Source: Tieghemiomyces parasiticus
Lineage: Eukaryota > Kickxellomycota > Dimargaritomycetes > Dimargaritales > Dimargaritaceae
Reading direction: 5' to 3'
Length of the DNA stretch: 57,792 bases
Assembly: GCA_027575765.1 (NCBI GenBank)
Contig: JANBPT010000198.1
Coordinates: 1-57,792, forward strand
Of this stretch, positions 46,091 to 56,442 are shown piece after piece. The notes below the pieces were generated by a model. The model was given only the letters and a program-made list of their open reading frames with translations. It made no database searches and was not told the DNA's origin. The translations under genes and the position numbers were made by a program. Numbering within the stretch: the stretch's first letter is position 1; each line of letters opens with the position of its first letter.

Positions 46091-46545
46091 GGTCAACTAC
46101 GACTGCGGCGAAGGGTCTGTTGTACAATGGGCGCTAAGTGAACGTTGGCTAAGTCAGGAAAAGGATTAGAGGCGTCAAGCGTCGTAGGGGAATTAAAGGG
46201 AAGGCAACAAGTACGAAGCTGGCTTGTGAGATGCAGTGGGGTCTTGAAATGGAATCCTTCACAGTTGAGCGAATGGATCCAGGGACGACTAGTAGTTAGA
46301 ACCAGCAACGTAAAACTTTGCAGTAGGCACTGGGTAGTGGGCTTCATCACCCGGCTGCGGTAAGGTTTGGCACTCCCCTCCATGGTGTTGCTGTCACACA
46401 CTCACTGCTACATTCTAGTGCCCCCCACTAAATATCTACTCAACCCCAGCCAGCTTGAAATAGCGCAAGCCTTGCTATAATAATTATATTGATGCCAGAG
46501 GGCTGAGTTGAAAAACACTAACCGGCCCTTGACAAAGCCACTAGT
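46091..46545. other. Spacer: RAD3 promoter side and RIO1 3' end
   Basis: Both flanking genes are on the minus strand. No gene recognised; short frames only. Confidence 0.45.
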
Positions 46546-49005
46546 TTATTTGCCATGCTTCTTCTTGCCTGAAGTCAGCTTCTCGCGGCGTTTCTTGACG
46601 GCCTTGGGCATCTTGACCTTGCGCTTCTCACGGGCAGCCTCCTTGGCCAGGCGCTTCCGTTCCTGTTGTATCAAATGAAACGTAGAAAGTACGTGGTCGC
46701 TATTAGGCATTGGTGATGAACAGACCTTACAAACGGGACTGGATAACTACCTGGTTGGCTCTGACGTCAGGGCCCGCCGAAGCGGACATATACACGTCGT
46801 TTACTTACCTTTTTTGCCTCCCGATCCTCGTACCGCTTGCCGCGCGGCTCCCGTTCAGGGCGCTCGTCGTCCGAATCCGAGTCATTGCTATCATCTTCGT
46901 CGCTGGAAGTTTCCTCGTCCGAACCCTCTTCATCGGGACTGCCCTGCCCCTCGGCGTCACTACCCGAGCGATCCTCAGTGAGCTGTTCTTTCGTTGAGAC
47001 TAGCCCCACGGTTTCAGCTCGAGGTGCGGGTACCTTAGCCACTGCATCGGCTTCGTTTTCATCTCCTTTGAGATGCAAGCCAATAAATTTACGGTACAGG
47101 AGCTGTTTGAAAGGATGTAGACAGTGTCGAGATACGGCATTGGGGTTAGCGCGCAAGCGACGTCGGCTATCCGCCACCAAAGTTCCTATGAAGCCCGTAG
47201 GCTACTGGTAAGTCGAGATTGTTGGCATCCAAAGTCAATTTCGAACCCGAGGTCTGCCGTCAGAATCCAAACTTACCTCGTCGCCCTTGCCCCGGCTGAT
47301 TTTTATCACGTCTCCTTCATAGTCGGGCACCTCCGAGAGAGTACGCGGTAGGAAGGCGTGACGAAATACTTCCTCGTCGACCAGTTTCCGGTCCTCCGCC
47401 GAGAAGGTCGTAGTATACACGATACGCCGCTTGCGCTTGACGCGCCGCTTTTTCTTTCGCCCGGCCTGGTCAGCGTCACCGCTGCCCTCGGCAACAGGCT
47501 GCGAAGCCGCGGCCGGTAGATTAGTCGCGGCACTTTCTACCGGTAGAGGAGCTGTGGGCTCAACTTTGGGTGCGGGAACGATCCGCTCTGTAGGCCCCAC
47601 GGCCGCGGGCAGGATGGCAGTGGTAGGCTCGGCGGGTAATACAGCGATCGGCGCCGCGACCTCACCCACATCGCCTGTGACCATCGTCTCACGCAGACGG
47701 TCCAGCTCAATATCCATCGCCTCCTCACTGGTTCCGAAAGTCTGAGACGTAACGAATTTGAAGAGCGTGATGAGGTCTAGCACCGCCACGTCCTTGCGTC
47801 TGAAAAAATCGTTGACGTTGGTGCAATCCATACGCAAAAAGTCAAAGGCGTGCGGGTGCTCGTGTTCCACAGACTGGGACACATCGATGATGTAGAGGGT
47901 TTTGGCATGGTATCTGGCAAATGGAGGGATGTTTGAAAGGTGGTTAAGAAACTAAATTACCGACCGGACTGCGCGAATCTAAAAACCAGGGACCAGTTTG
48001 ACAAAGGTTTCTCACTGACGGCCTGCTTTGTCTAGGACAGGTGCTACTTACAAAATATTGTACTCGCTCAGATCGGCGTGCACTAAGTGGCATACTTGGA
48101 ACATGGTGCGCATCAGCTTGACCAATTTCCGGTAGAGATCCGGGAACCGGCTCTTGTCAATTTCTGCATCTTTTAGTCGTGGGTAGGCCCTACGGGTATG
48201 GCACAGCAGTGACAGGGGGGGGAGCAGCGTGAAGTTCAGAGTTAGCATGGTTCCCTCTAGGGGGGGGGGGGGGCTATATCGACAACAGTTACCCACGCTA
48301 GGCCGCCTTGACACTTTTGCATAATATATTGTAAGTATATACTTACCAGCCATCCTTGTTGCCGAGGAACCGCATGACAAGCACGTGCATCCGAAGGAGC
48401 AAAGGCTCCGGGCAGGGTATCCCGGCGGTGTGCAGCCGCTTTAGATTACGCATCTCCTTCTCGGCCCACACCTTGACCATCTTGCGGGGGTTGTGTCGGC
48501 TGTAGCCGGCTCGGAACCGAAACTCGCCCGTCACGTAGCGGTCGCGATCCTTGAATACCAGGATCGATGTCTTGTAAACTTTGATGGCGTAATGCTCGGT
48601 GGTCTCGGTCGTGGCATGGTAAACGTTAGCCTGCCCCATAGTGTGTAGAAGGGGGATGGGAAGGATGCGAGAGAGATAAGTTAACGACATGGCCTACGGT
48701 ACCAAGTGGCGAAGGGCTTACGAAGCGGTGGTGCAGGTGCACGCACTTGAAAGGCCGAAGCAGGGGAAGGTCAGACCTACCTCTTTTCCAGTACTAATGC
48801 AGCCGTTGATTTCCTTGATGAAGTTGCGGTTGAGCAGTTTGAAGAGGATAATGCGGGTACGGGGATCCAGAACCTGTTCGCTGGTAGCACGGTCTGACTT
48901 GTCATTGGCTGTCTTGACTCCACCGGCCGCTTTACGAGACCCCGAGCCATTGCTGGCGTAGTCGCTACCCCCACCAAAGGTCGTGAGGAAATCGGTATTG
49001 ACCAT
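46546..49005 (-). CDS. RIO1: RIO1 atypical kinase/ATPase, six exons
   Basis: Exons 49005-48781, 48630-48347, 48189-48052, 47913-47277, 47102-46809, 46662-46546 give 564 residues. Rio1 is an ATPase/kinase that acts late in 40S ribosomal subunit maturation. Joins rebuild family blocks: [28 protein letters not shown] (ATP-loop and lysine), [48 protein letters not shown] (catalytic Asp ~208 and metal-binding Asp ~225), and [13 protein letters not shown]. An Ala/Pro/Val-rich segment with [11 protein letters not shown] (~325-335) follows, then an acidic Glu/Asp/Ser stretch (~435-480) and a basic tail ending KKKHGK. Five introns of 138-174 nt; the second contains a C14 run on the coding strand (48260-48273). 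Donors are GTAAGT four times and GTAGGT once. The start ATG is 49005; a TTG 12 bases upstream is in frame but not used. Confidence 0.97.
48260..48273 (-). repeat. C14 homopolymer inside RIO1 intron 2
   Basis: Fourteen C on the coding strand (G14 on plus) in the middle of the second RIO1 intron, well away from the acceptor. It could act as a pyrimidine-rich splicing element or be simple-sequence noise. Confidence 0.8.
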
Positions 49006-50551
49006 GTTGACGCCCAAAAAACTATAAAGACGAAAAGGGGGTAAAGGAGGTCGCTCGTGGCTGTTAAAGGCGGCTATTGTCCAAAGAAATGAGACTTAAG
49101 CACGGGGAGGAACGGCATGACTTCCTCCAACGTGTGCCTCGGTGACAGATATTGGCTGTTTCTGCCAATTGGTAAAAAAAATATAGAAACCGTGCCAATA
49201 ACCTCCCTGTGGTTACCGGACGTAACTACGTCCGTGGACAGGGCTAGCCCACAACCTCTGAATCGATTAACGTCACGTGATGGTAAATCGATGCCGAGGA
49301 TGAGTGAGAGTGCAGTTCAAACTATATGGCACGGGTTCCATCACTAATGGCTCCCCGATCTGTTGAGGCCGTTTAAGAAAATGGTAGCGATAGATTTATA
49401 GAAACCCCACTGACCATCTCGTGTCAGCTGTGAATCGATTTACCGGTTAAATAGTTTATATTCGCCGCCATTAGTGCTCTGATGTAGCACTGTGGCAATC
49501 GAGGGATAAACCCATCAAGCGAGTGAGATTGTAGGACCTACTCTGTATGGGCAGACATCGGCGGTGAGCATGTCTCCTCAATACAGATTTTTCTCGGTCC
49601 GGGCGAGCTTCGCCCTCTAGGTGATGGAAGCAGTCCATTGATCTCTCTGCGTGAAGACACGAAGAATCTGACTCGCAACCCACGATCGAACCAATAAAAG
49701 TATACCCGTCGTGACGGATGACGGCCCGCCACCATGACGAGTCCTTAGTCCACTGTCCCCCTGAACCCCTCACTGTAGGGAATAGCCCTGTTACATGTAG
49801 AAAGCGGCCCGGGCTTAAATGGCCCTTTATACCCGGTAGTCTTACAGGGACCTTCCATAATGATCATGGCGCCGTCGCGTTCCAGTTAATGGATCGTATC
49901 GAAGAACTCCAGACATGTATTCGAAAGAAGATCATTTGACCTTACGCTCGCCGATCAACCAAGGTGAAACTATTGTACAATGCTGTCTTGGCTATATCAT
50001 ATTCACCGCCTGTGCAACGGTCCTGCTATTCCATTTCGAAGGAACCATTGTGCGCCCACAACCTACAAGTCAATGGGACCTGCAGCTATCGGTATGCGTC
50101 CTATTATATTCCGAGACGAAACGATGCCCGTCAAGCCTCCACACACCCCCTTCTCCATCGTGTATATCGAAGATACGGCTGCACTAGGAGATCTAATACG
50201 CTACGTAGGGGGAAGAAAGAGACAGAGAGGGAACAAACCAAGTGCAGCGATTGGACGAAACATTACAATCACAGAACGCGAAAGGCCCTCAACCGGCCTT
50301 CCCTTGTTACGCCTGCCTCGCTGCCCTTAATTTCTCCCTTTTCTAGGCCCACCTAACGGGAATACGGCAGCGGACGGGGAGGAGACGTAACTCGATACAT
50401 AAATACACTGGAGTGTGCTTCCTCTTATCAACTCCAGACTAACTTCGCATCATTACCCTTATAATCGGAGATTTCGTAGTAGACCATCCTTTATCAATTA
50501 CTCGACGTCAATTTTCCCGCCTCTCCCTTTCTGCCTTGCGTTCTTATCACT
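49006..50551. other. Divergent spacer: RIO1 promoter and secreted-protein promoter
   Basis: RIO1 and the small secreted protein point away from each other. A CACGTG site (GTCACGTGAT) is at about 49272-49281. Overlapping plus-strand frames at 49915-50356 in three registers are mutually exclusive and show no domain. The last ~130 bases before the secreted-protein ATG are C/T-rich, a plausible leader, with an A/T-rich CATAAATAC at about 50398. Confidence 0.4.
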
Positions 50552-51229
50552 ATGCGCGTAAAAAAATATCATCTAACCCTTGTCGCCCTCGCTACAACAT
50601 CGGTTGTGGGCGTATGCTCTAGCTCTCTCCCACCCCTTAAATCGGCTAGGGAGGGAAATTTGGCTACAGACAGCATCACAACCGAAGAATCTACTTACAG
50701 TACGATCCCAAGAGGAAACACATACAGGTTACTTGGGAAATGGGAGGAGCATTTCAAAGCAGGCGAAGGCGAAAACTATTCCCCCCAAGGTGTACAGGAT
50801 TGGGCCGGCAATCCCAAGACGGAAGGTTTGACACGACAGTCACCGATGGAATCGGTTACCAACCGACTTGCCACCTCTAACCGAGGCTATTTTGAACCCA
50901 GTGCCAAGTATATGAACACCGACAATATTGACACCCAGATGCCTCTAAATCGTGGCGTTTTGATTGGCGGCGGTGTGGCTCAACTCGAAGTCAGGGGCAA
51001 CTCAATCGACACTGAAGGTGCTCTGAGCCCTGAGGAGACTCTGGGTAGTTCCTTGACTCCGAAGTCCAAGAGTAGTGAAAATGAGGCCCAAGCTAAACGC
51101 AACATCGAATCTAAACCATGGTGGTCGTTTAATCCATGGCGGTCGTTTAATCGACAGTTCATGTCTTCACAGCCAAAGGAAGATACTTATACCTACAACC
51201 CCAACTTCATCGGCATAAAGCAGTACTAA
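50552..51229 (+). CDS. Small secreted protein, function unknown
   Basis: A 225-residue single-exon frame. Residues 1-25 (MRVKKYHLTLVALATTSVVGV...) form a typical signal peptide: basic start, hydrophobic core, small residues before SSSLP. The mature part is rich in Ser, Asn, Thr and Glu, has no Cys after the signal and no recognised domain. A tandem PWWSFN-PWRSFN pair (~189-200) comes from an 18-bp direct duplication at 51116-51151. ATG context is ccactATGC, and codon use is less GC-rich than the housekeeping genes, suggesting a young or fast-evolving gene. Size, signal and low complexity fit a secreted effector-like or cell-wall-associated protein, but nothing proves this; a chance frame with a signal-like start is unlikely but not excluded. 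Confidence 0.65.
   Translation: MRVKKYHLTLVALATTSVVGVCSSSLPPLKSAREGNLATDSITTEESTYSTIPRGNTYRLLGKWEEHFKAGEGENYSPQGVQDWAGNPKTEGLTRQSPMESVTNRLATSNRGYFEPSAKYMNTDNIDTQMPLNRGVLIGGGVAQLEVRGNSIDTEGALSPEETLGSSLTPKSKSSENEAQAKRNIESKPWWSFNPWRSFNRQFMSSQPKEDTYTYNPNFIGIKQY
51116..51151 (+). repeat. 18-bp tandem duplication inside the secreted-protein gene
   Basis: Two adjacent 18-base units, CCATGGTGGTCGTTTAAT and CCATGGCGGTCGTTTAAT, differ at one base. They encode PWWSFN and PWRSFN. The in-frame unit length and near identity point to a recent slippage or unequal-exchange duplication. Confidence 0.9.
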
Positions 51230-51864
51230 CAGGTACAGCAGTCCTCTAAGGGTCACTCGGCAGTAACCATCCACCTCTATCAGGTAGTTGGAATTAGGAA
51301 CCAAAATCCACACTTTCAGCTAGCATCACTAGTATATTTAGTTTTAATTAAAGCTTGAGCACTGGCACGCTGGCGGAATAATATGTTGGGGTATACAGTT
51401 ATATTAAATTTGCCAGGGTAAAGGACCCAAACAATAGCTGGAGAGGCGATTGGTGCATCTCGATGGGTTTTAGCCGGCGTACGCTCGTCGGCGTGTACAT
51501 TATTACAGATTGCTACATAAAGGAAAAAGGAAATCAAGCGACGGAGGAGGAGAGTGTGAGCGAGGAATAAAACCCATTAAAAACGGCTGAATGTGGAGAG
51601 AGAGGCGGGATGACATTGTTATGGTGAAGGTTTGCGTGGAGAGGGAAGGGGTAAGGTATCAAAGATTGATGAGAAAATGGAAATCTGGCGTGAGCGCGTA
51701 CTTGTGGCGACATTTTTGTACGGCGACAAAATCCTCATATCGTTGCAATTAATGCGTGAAAATAATAAATGGATGCGCTCCCTTCTATGTGGGCGAGAAG
51801 AAAGGGGTGAAGAGTTGGGGAATGCGCTTTAAGGGGGAGGTCGGCCGGAAAAAATTCTACCGAA
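51230..51864. other. Convergent spacer between the secreted protein and the oxidoreductase
   Basis: Both genes end here. AT-rich sequence with an AATTAAAG around 51347 on plus; no gene recognised. A plus-strand 66-codon frame at 51632-51832 is Arg/Glu-rich and looks random. Confidence 0.4.
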
Positions 51865-53124
51865 CTAGTTGTCCTCTGAGAGCCAGTTAGCAGCGTCTTT
51901 CGCCGCATGAAGGTCCTTCCATCTTGTGTCAACAACGGTGGCCTTGGTAGGCTTAAATATGCGGGAGTACCAGTTGCCAAATACAAGACCGAAACGGGAT
52001 TGCGTGACACCGCGGTGACGGCCGATGGACACAGTCATTAGGTTGGCTTTATCCCGGTACTCCTCGAGACGCAACGGGGCCATACGGGCCAGATCACGGC
52101 GCTGGTGGCTAACATCATGCTCAATCAGGTGTTTGAGGTTGCGGGCGGTGACGCGGGCCTGGGCGGCGGCGTGGACGGCGAGTTTGAAGCACGGGTGGTC
52201 GTTCACATCACCAATAGCGAAGATGTGTGGGAAGCGTGGATCGCGCAGCTGCAGCGTGAGACGCACGCGCAGGTGGTTAGTGTTGGGATCGACAATCTGG
52301 ACGAGGTTATCAGCAAGGGACTGCATGAAGTGCGTGTCGACGCTGATGCCCGTGCAGCAGAATTGGAGGTCCGACTCGATGGCACGCCCCGAGGCGGTGC
52401 GTAGGATGCGGGTACCATACCCAGGCTCCAACCCCTTCTCCTCGGGCAGTATAACCTTCTCGTTGAGGATGACCTGCACGCCTAGGGCCTCAAGCTCCTC
52501 GCGGGCCCGGTCGCGGAAAGAATCCTTGTAGTCATCGAGGAAGAGCTTGCTCTGGTTGTGTACCAGAATAACGCGCTTCTCCGGGTACTCGGTGGCGATC
52601 TCGCCGGCAAGCTCTACGCCCACCGGTCCACCACCAATGAGGAGGACGCGGGCGGCCTCGCGGATGCTCTGATAGTACAGTAGAGATATCTCAATACCTT
52701 GGGCCGCCGTGAAGGAATTCATTTTAGCCGGATCCGGGTAGGTAGACCCGGTGGCCAGCACCAGGTAGTCGAACGGCAAGAAGTTAACGGGGGCTTCGAT
52801 GGTGGCGTACTCAACGTGGAACGGGAACACGCGAGTCAGGACGCCCTGGATGACGGTGTGGCCATAGCGGCCGTTGTTCTTGAAGAGATTATCGTAGGGA
52901 ATCCATAGTTTGCGCGCTACGTTCTTCTGCACCACGGCACGCAGGGCTCCCACGGTGTGGAAATAGGCTTCGCGCTTTTCCAGGATCGTAATGCGGACTG
53001 GGAGGTGGGCGGTGAGGCGCTCCAGTTCCATGGCCAGCGTAACTCCGGCTTTAGAGCCGCCCACAATCAAGATGTTGTACACCTTGGTACTAGGCGGGAT
53101 CCCGGCAGCCGACATGACCGACAT
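51865..53124 (-). CDS. FSP1/AIFM2-like NAD(P)H-dependent flavoprotein oxidoreductase (first copy)
   Basis: A single exon of 419 residues from ATG 53124. The family (AIFM2/FSP1, Ndi-like) uses NAD(P)H and FAD to reduce quinones. First Rossmann fold: NILIVGGSKAGVTLAMELE with the dinucleotide loop GGSKAG; FDYLVLATGS; second Rossmann fold: VLLIGGGPVGVELAGEIATEYP; C-terminal FAD-contacting IFAIGDVND (~315) and the RFGLVFGNWYSRIFK block near the end. The first loop reads GGSKAG, as in fungal AIF-like proteins, rather than strict GxGxxG. The open frame continues 65 codons upstream to 53319 with Tyr/Phe/Ser-rich sequence; I judge this to be leader, but a mitochondrial presequence cannot be excluded. 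A paralogue lies 3.3 kb upstream, same strand. Roles proposed for the family include coenzyme Q recycling against lipid peroxidation; here inferred. Confidence 0.9.
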   Translation of the reverse strand: MSVMSAAGIPPSTKVYNILIVGGSKAGVTLAMELERLTAHLPVRITILEKREAYFHTVGALRAVVQKNVARKLWIPYDNLFKNNGRYGHTVIQGVLTRVFPFHVEYATIEAPVNFLPFDYLVLATGSTYPDPAKMNSFTAAQGIEISLLYYQSIREAARVLLIGGGPVGVELAGEIATEYPEKRVILVHNQSKLFLDDYKDSFRDRAREELEALGVQVILNEKVILPEEKGLEPGYGTRILRTASGRAIESDLQFCCTGISVDTHFMQSLADNLVQIVDPNTNHLRVRLTLQLRDPRFPHIFAIGDVNDHPCFKLAVHAAAQARVTARNLKHLIEHDVSHQRRDLARMAPLRLEEYRDKANLMTVSIGRHRGVTQSRFGLVFGNWYSRIFKPTKATVVDTRWKDLHAAKDAANWLSEDN

Positions 53125-56100
53125 GATATACGAGGGGGCGGGTTGAGACAGGGTGGTAAGGTGCTTCGGGTGCAGGTCAACAGTAGTTTGAGCTAGGCGA
53201 CGGCAAAGTGCGACCAGCGTGTCGAGTGAGTTTGGAGAGTAAGTGGGGAACAGTAGTGAAAAATGTACGTAATGATCAAAACGACTAAAGTGGATATAAG
53301 GATAGAAGTAAACGTACAAGGATATAAAGCGGAAGAGTGGAGAGGTGGAGGGTGAAAAGGGAAGAAAAAAATGCTATGCAAAGGTGGGATTGAGGGCAGT
53401 TGAAGCGAGTGTACGTCGATTGGTTTCGGTGGGGGTGCGATATGTGGCCAACACGGTACTGGCGGATAGATGTAGGGTGGATTGGAGTGGACAAAGGCAA
53501 GAGAGGCTGGGCACGTAGGGGCGCGGAAGGCAAGGTCTTGCCGTTAAATAACTATGGTGGTATACCTTCTACTATTCACGGTGGCCAACGATAGATGGTG
53601 AGCGAGGGAGTGTGGGTAACTACACGCCGGGCTGCTCCCCGCTCGGATTGGCCACCCCCACTCCTCCAACTTCTGGCTGGGGTGAGGGGTGGGAAACATT
53701 GGCAGTAGGCTTGTCGATTCTAAGGTCGACCGGACGGTCATATTCGGAAAAAATCACACATGCACTGCGATTTCGTATCCCGCTTAACAGCTCCAGCCTG
53801 CAAGCGTCGGAGTTCATCAGCTCGATTTATCATTCGTCTAACGGGACCGCTCGACCTCAGATGGGAGGGGACTCAGGAAGACCGCCGGGTCTACAGCGGC
53901 GACAGTAGGATTGGTGGCCCCGTTGGCTCTGGAAACCAAGATGGTAGATAGTCAGAGCCCCAGGTACTATGCCTTTCCTGACTAATTATTGTCCAAATGG
54001 ATTGTGGAAGGTTTGTGTCCGGAGGTCGTGTAGCTATACCTACCTGATTGACGACCGCATTGTAAACACATAAGGGTGGAGTTCCGATGGGAAAACTTTT
54101 GTCAGTAAGACCAACTGGAGTTGGATGCAATTTACGTCCCCCATGGTCACCGGTAGCGGTGTAGACCAACCCTGGGTAACATGCTGAGACGCCGCCAACT
54201 TTCTCGCCATTCAGTGGTCTGCTCGATTATCTATTGGGTGGGAGGGGGAGTCCTCCGCTAGCCTCTAAAGGCCGGCGCAGTACACTCGTCAACTATTCTA
54301 CTCGATCCTCACCCTAGGACTGTCGGACCTGGCCGAATACTAGCTTAATATATTAAGGGTGAAGAGTCGTCAACAGTAGCGGGATCGACCGTCGGCTAGC
54401 TACCTTGTGTGAAATAATAAATCATACTGCCGCGGGATTGGAGACCACCTATTCGAAGCCATAGGTGTCGCAGCAATTAGATGACTAGGTATAGGTCTGT
54501 ACACAGCCTAGAAGTAAATAAAGAATCGCGCTCAGTGCCCTCCTCCTTTCCCAACCGTTGGTAAATCGCCCCACACTCTTCATTCCTCCAGAGAATGCAA
54601 AGGTGGCTTCCTTTAGGTAGATAGTATACCCACCTTTGCTTGCCTACTGGCAAGCTCCGAGACCAGCCTCAGCTCTACAGCATTATCTAAAGGGCGAGCC
54701 ACGATGAAACACATGTGTCGCTAAGCTCCACAGTAACCCACATACATAAATCAGTTATAGAGCGGGGAGCAGTCTGGGAGGAGGGGGGGTTGTCACCTGC
54801 TTTGGTAGAAATTCGGCAGCGGGGCTAATAGAAAGGCCAGCGTGGGTGCCAAAGTGCCCTTCTGCGTCGGCTGATGCTGCAAGACATACTTTGGCCCACC
54901 TCAAAGGTGACATGGGTGAACATGTTAATAGGTGCTGTCCCTACAGCTATTCCAACTATAGGAGTTTCATACCGACTGGTCAATAGTAATAGGTTAAAGT
55001 TTGAGCTGTTATCACCATCTTCCAATTCGCCGACTCGACCTGATCTGATTTCGACCGAGACACAACGCCTGTTCCAACCCAAAAATTACCTGGACTGAAG
55101 GCGGATTCTCTAAATGGCAGTAGACTTTTCACCCACCAACCCCGATCAGTGAGCAATATATCGGATATCCTGATACCTATTCACCCGAAACAAGCCTCCA
55201 AACGCGTTGGGTTTTGAATGAATGACATAATCAGTAATTCACAACGCCGCTGCTGAAGGCTCTGGCCTGGGAGGGCGGGGGATTAGCTGAGAGCATTATA
55301 CTTCCCGGCCGCGGACTCCTTAATGATACAGTTTCTAAGTGGTATGTAATTATCCGACACTGGCTGCAGGTGCGTTCGCCAGGCTAAAAATTGCCCGTCG
55401 ATCCCAGAACTAAACTGGCCAGCACCACCAAAGTAGACCAGCCCCCTGGCAAACCGTAGGTCCGACAGGGGTGGCCAATGACTGACTATTTATCTTTGGA
55501 CCGCAAAGTACATTCCCACATGATACCTGGGAACCGCGAATACGGCGGCACCCTACAATCCGATCGGTTGCCTTTGCCAGACATCGCAAAAAGTTGCAGG
55601 TATGGGGGCTGGCGAGTCAGAAACCGTATACATTCAACCGACGTCGCCTGGTTTATGGGGCGGAGGGGAACTGTCACCTGTCAGTGGGCACCGTCGGAAA
55701 TTCAGGGCTGCTGGCAACAGTTTTACTGGACCTGGAGGTCAACGTCAGTCGTTTCTCCGCATTGTAGTGGAGCCGCCCATCCATATCTTTCTCGCGCCCC
55801 AGTGGCTGGGGATATACAGCTCATGGGCGGAGGTTTATTTGGCCAGTGATCGTTCATTGGTGCGTTGTACAGAGAGAAATAATAGGAAAGACGCGATCAA
55901 AGGAAGCCAATAAATCGGAGACATTATAGAAAATATGGAGTGGAGAGGACACATTACCAGGTATTAGTGGAGGCAATGGGAGCGCGGATGTAGGAAGGGG
56001 GGTAGGCAGGGAGAGGGAGGGGTTAATCCTGAGCAGAGTCGAGGACCTTATGCCTCATGTAGCCTAGTCATTAAAGTAACGGGCGAATACGGTAATCCAT

Positions 56101-56442
56101 GGTCAGGTAAAATAGGATGAAGAGGGGGGGAAGCACTGGAGGGCATTAATGTGCTTGCTTATCAAGAAGGCGGAAGGGAGGGGAGGGGTGTAGACTCACA
56201 AACGCGAAATGTGAGGCGTCAAAGCGAGGATAGAGATGGGGAAGAGGGCGGGCAGGGTTGGCCGAAGGGATAGGTGAACCGCAGATGGTGTGTGGGGAAC
56301 TGTAGTGTGGGAGCTACGCTATAATTAATTCTCATTGGCCAAAGACAGCGCAAGCTGAGGACGAGTGAGGAAAGGGCCACATGGCGTAATAGTAGACCAG
56401 GCCGCTCCCCCATTTTCACACATCCTGTCCTGTCTAGGTCGT
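53125..56442. other. Spacer between the two oxidoreductase paralogues; no gene seen
   Basis: The right end holds purine-rich sequence (about 55920-56250) on plus. Two adjacent hairpins at 54597-54655 are listed separately. A 123-codon plus frame at 55478-55849 has no recognisable content and shares its region with an overlapping frame in another register, so I do not call it. Confidence 0.4.
54597..54655. other. Two adjacent hairpins
   Basis: GCAAAGGTGG (54597-54606) pairs perfectly with CCACCTTTGC (54630-54639) around a 23-base loop. It overlaps a second perfect 7-bp stem, GCTTGCC (54638-54644) with GGCAAGC (54649-54655) around TACT. No gene lies within about 1.4 kb on the left or 1.8 kb on the right. 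This could be part of a small structured RNA or a chance pairing. Confidence 0.35.

Noticed and set aside
49915..50356. Three overlapping plus-strand frames of 90-130 codons
   Set aside because: They occupy the same DNA in three registers with no recognisable protein; a real gene would dominate one register.
53125..53319. 65-codon N-terminal extension of the first FSP1-like protein
   Set aside because: Tyr/Phe/Ser-rich, not a typical presequence, and family proteins start just before the first Rossmann strand; kept as a possibility in the gene entry.
55478..55849. 123-codon plus-strand frame between the oxidoreductases
   Set aside because: No signal peptide or domain, and a second frame overlaps it in another register.
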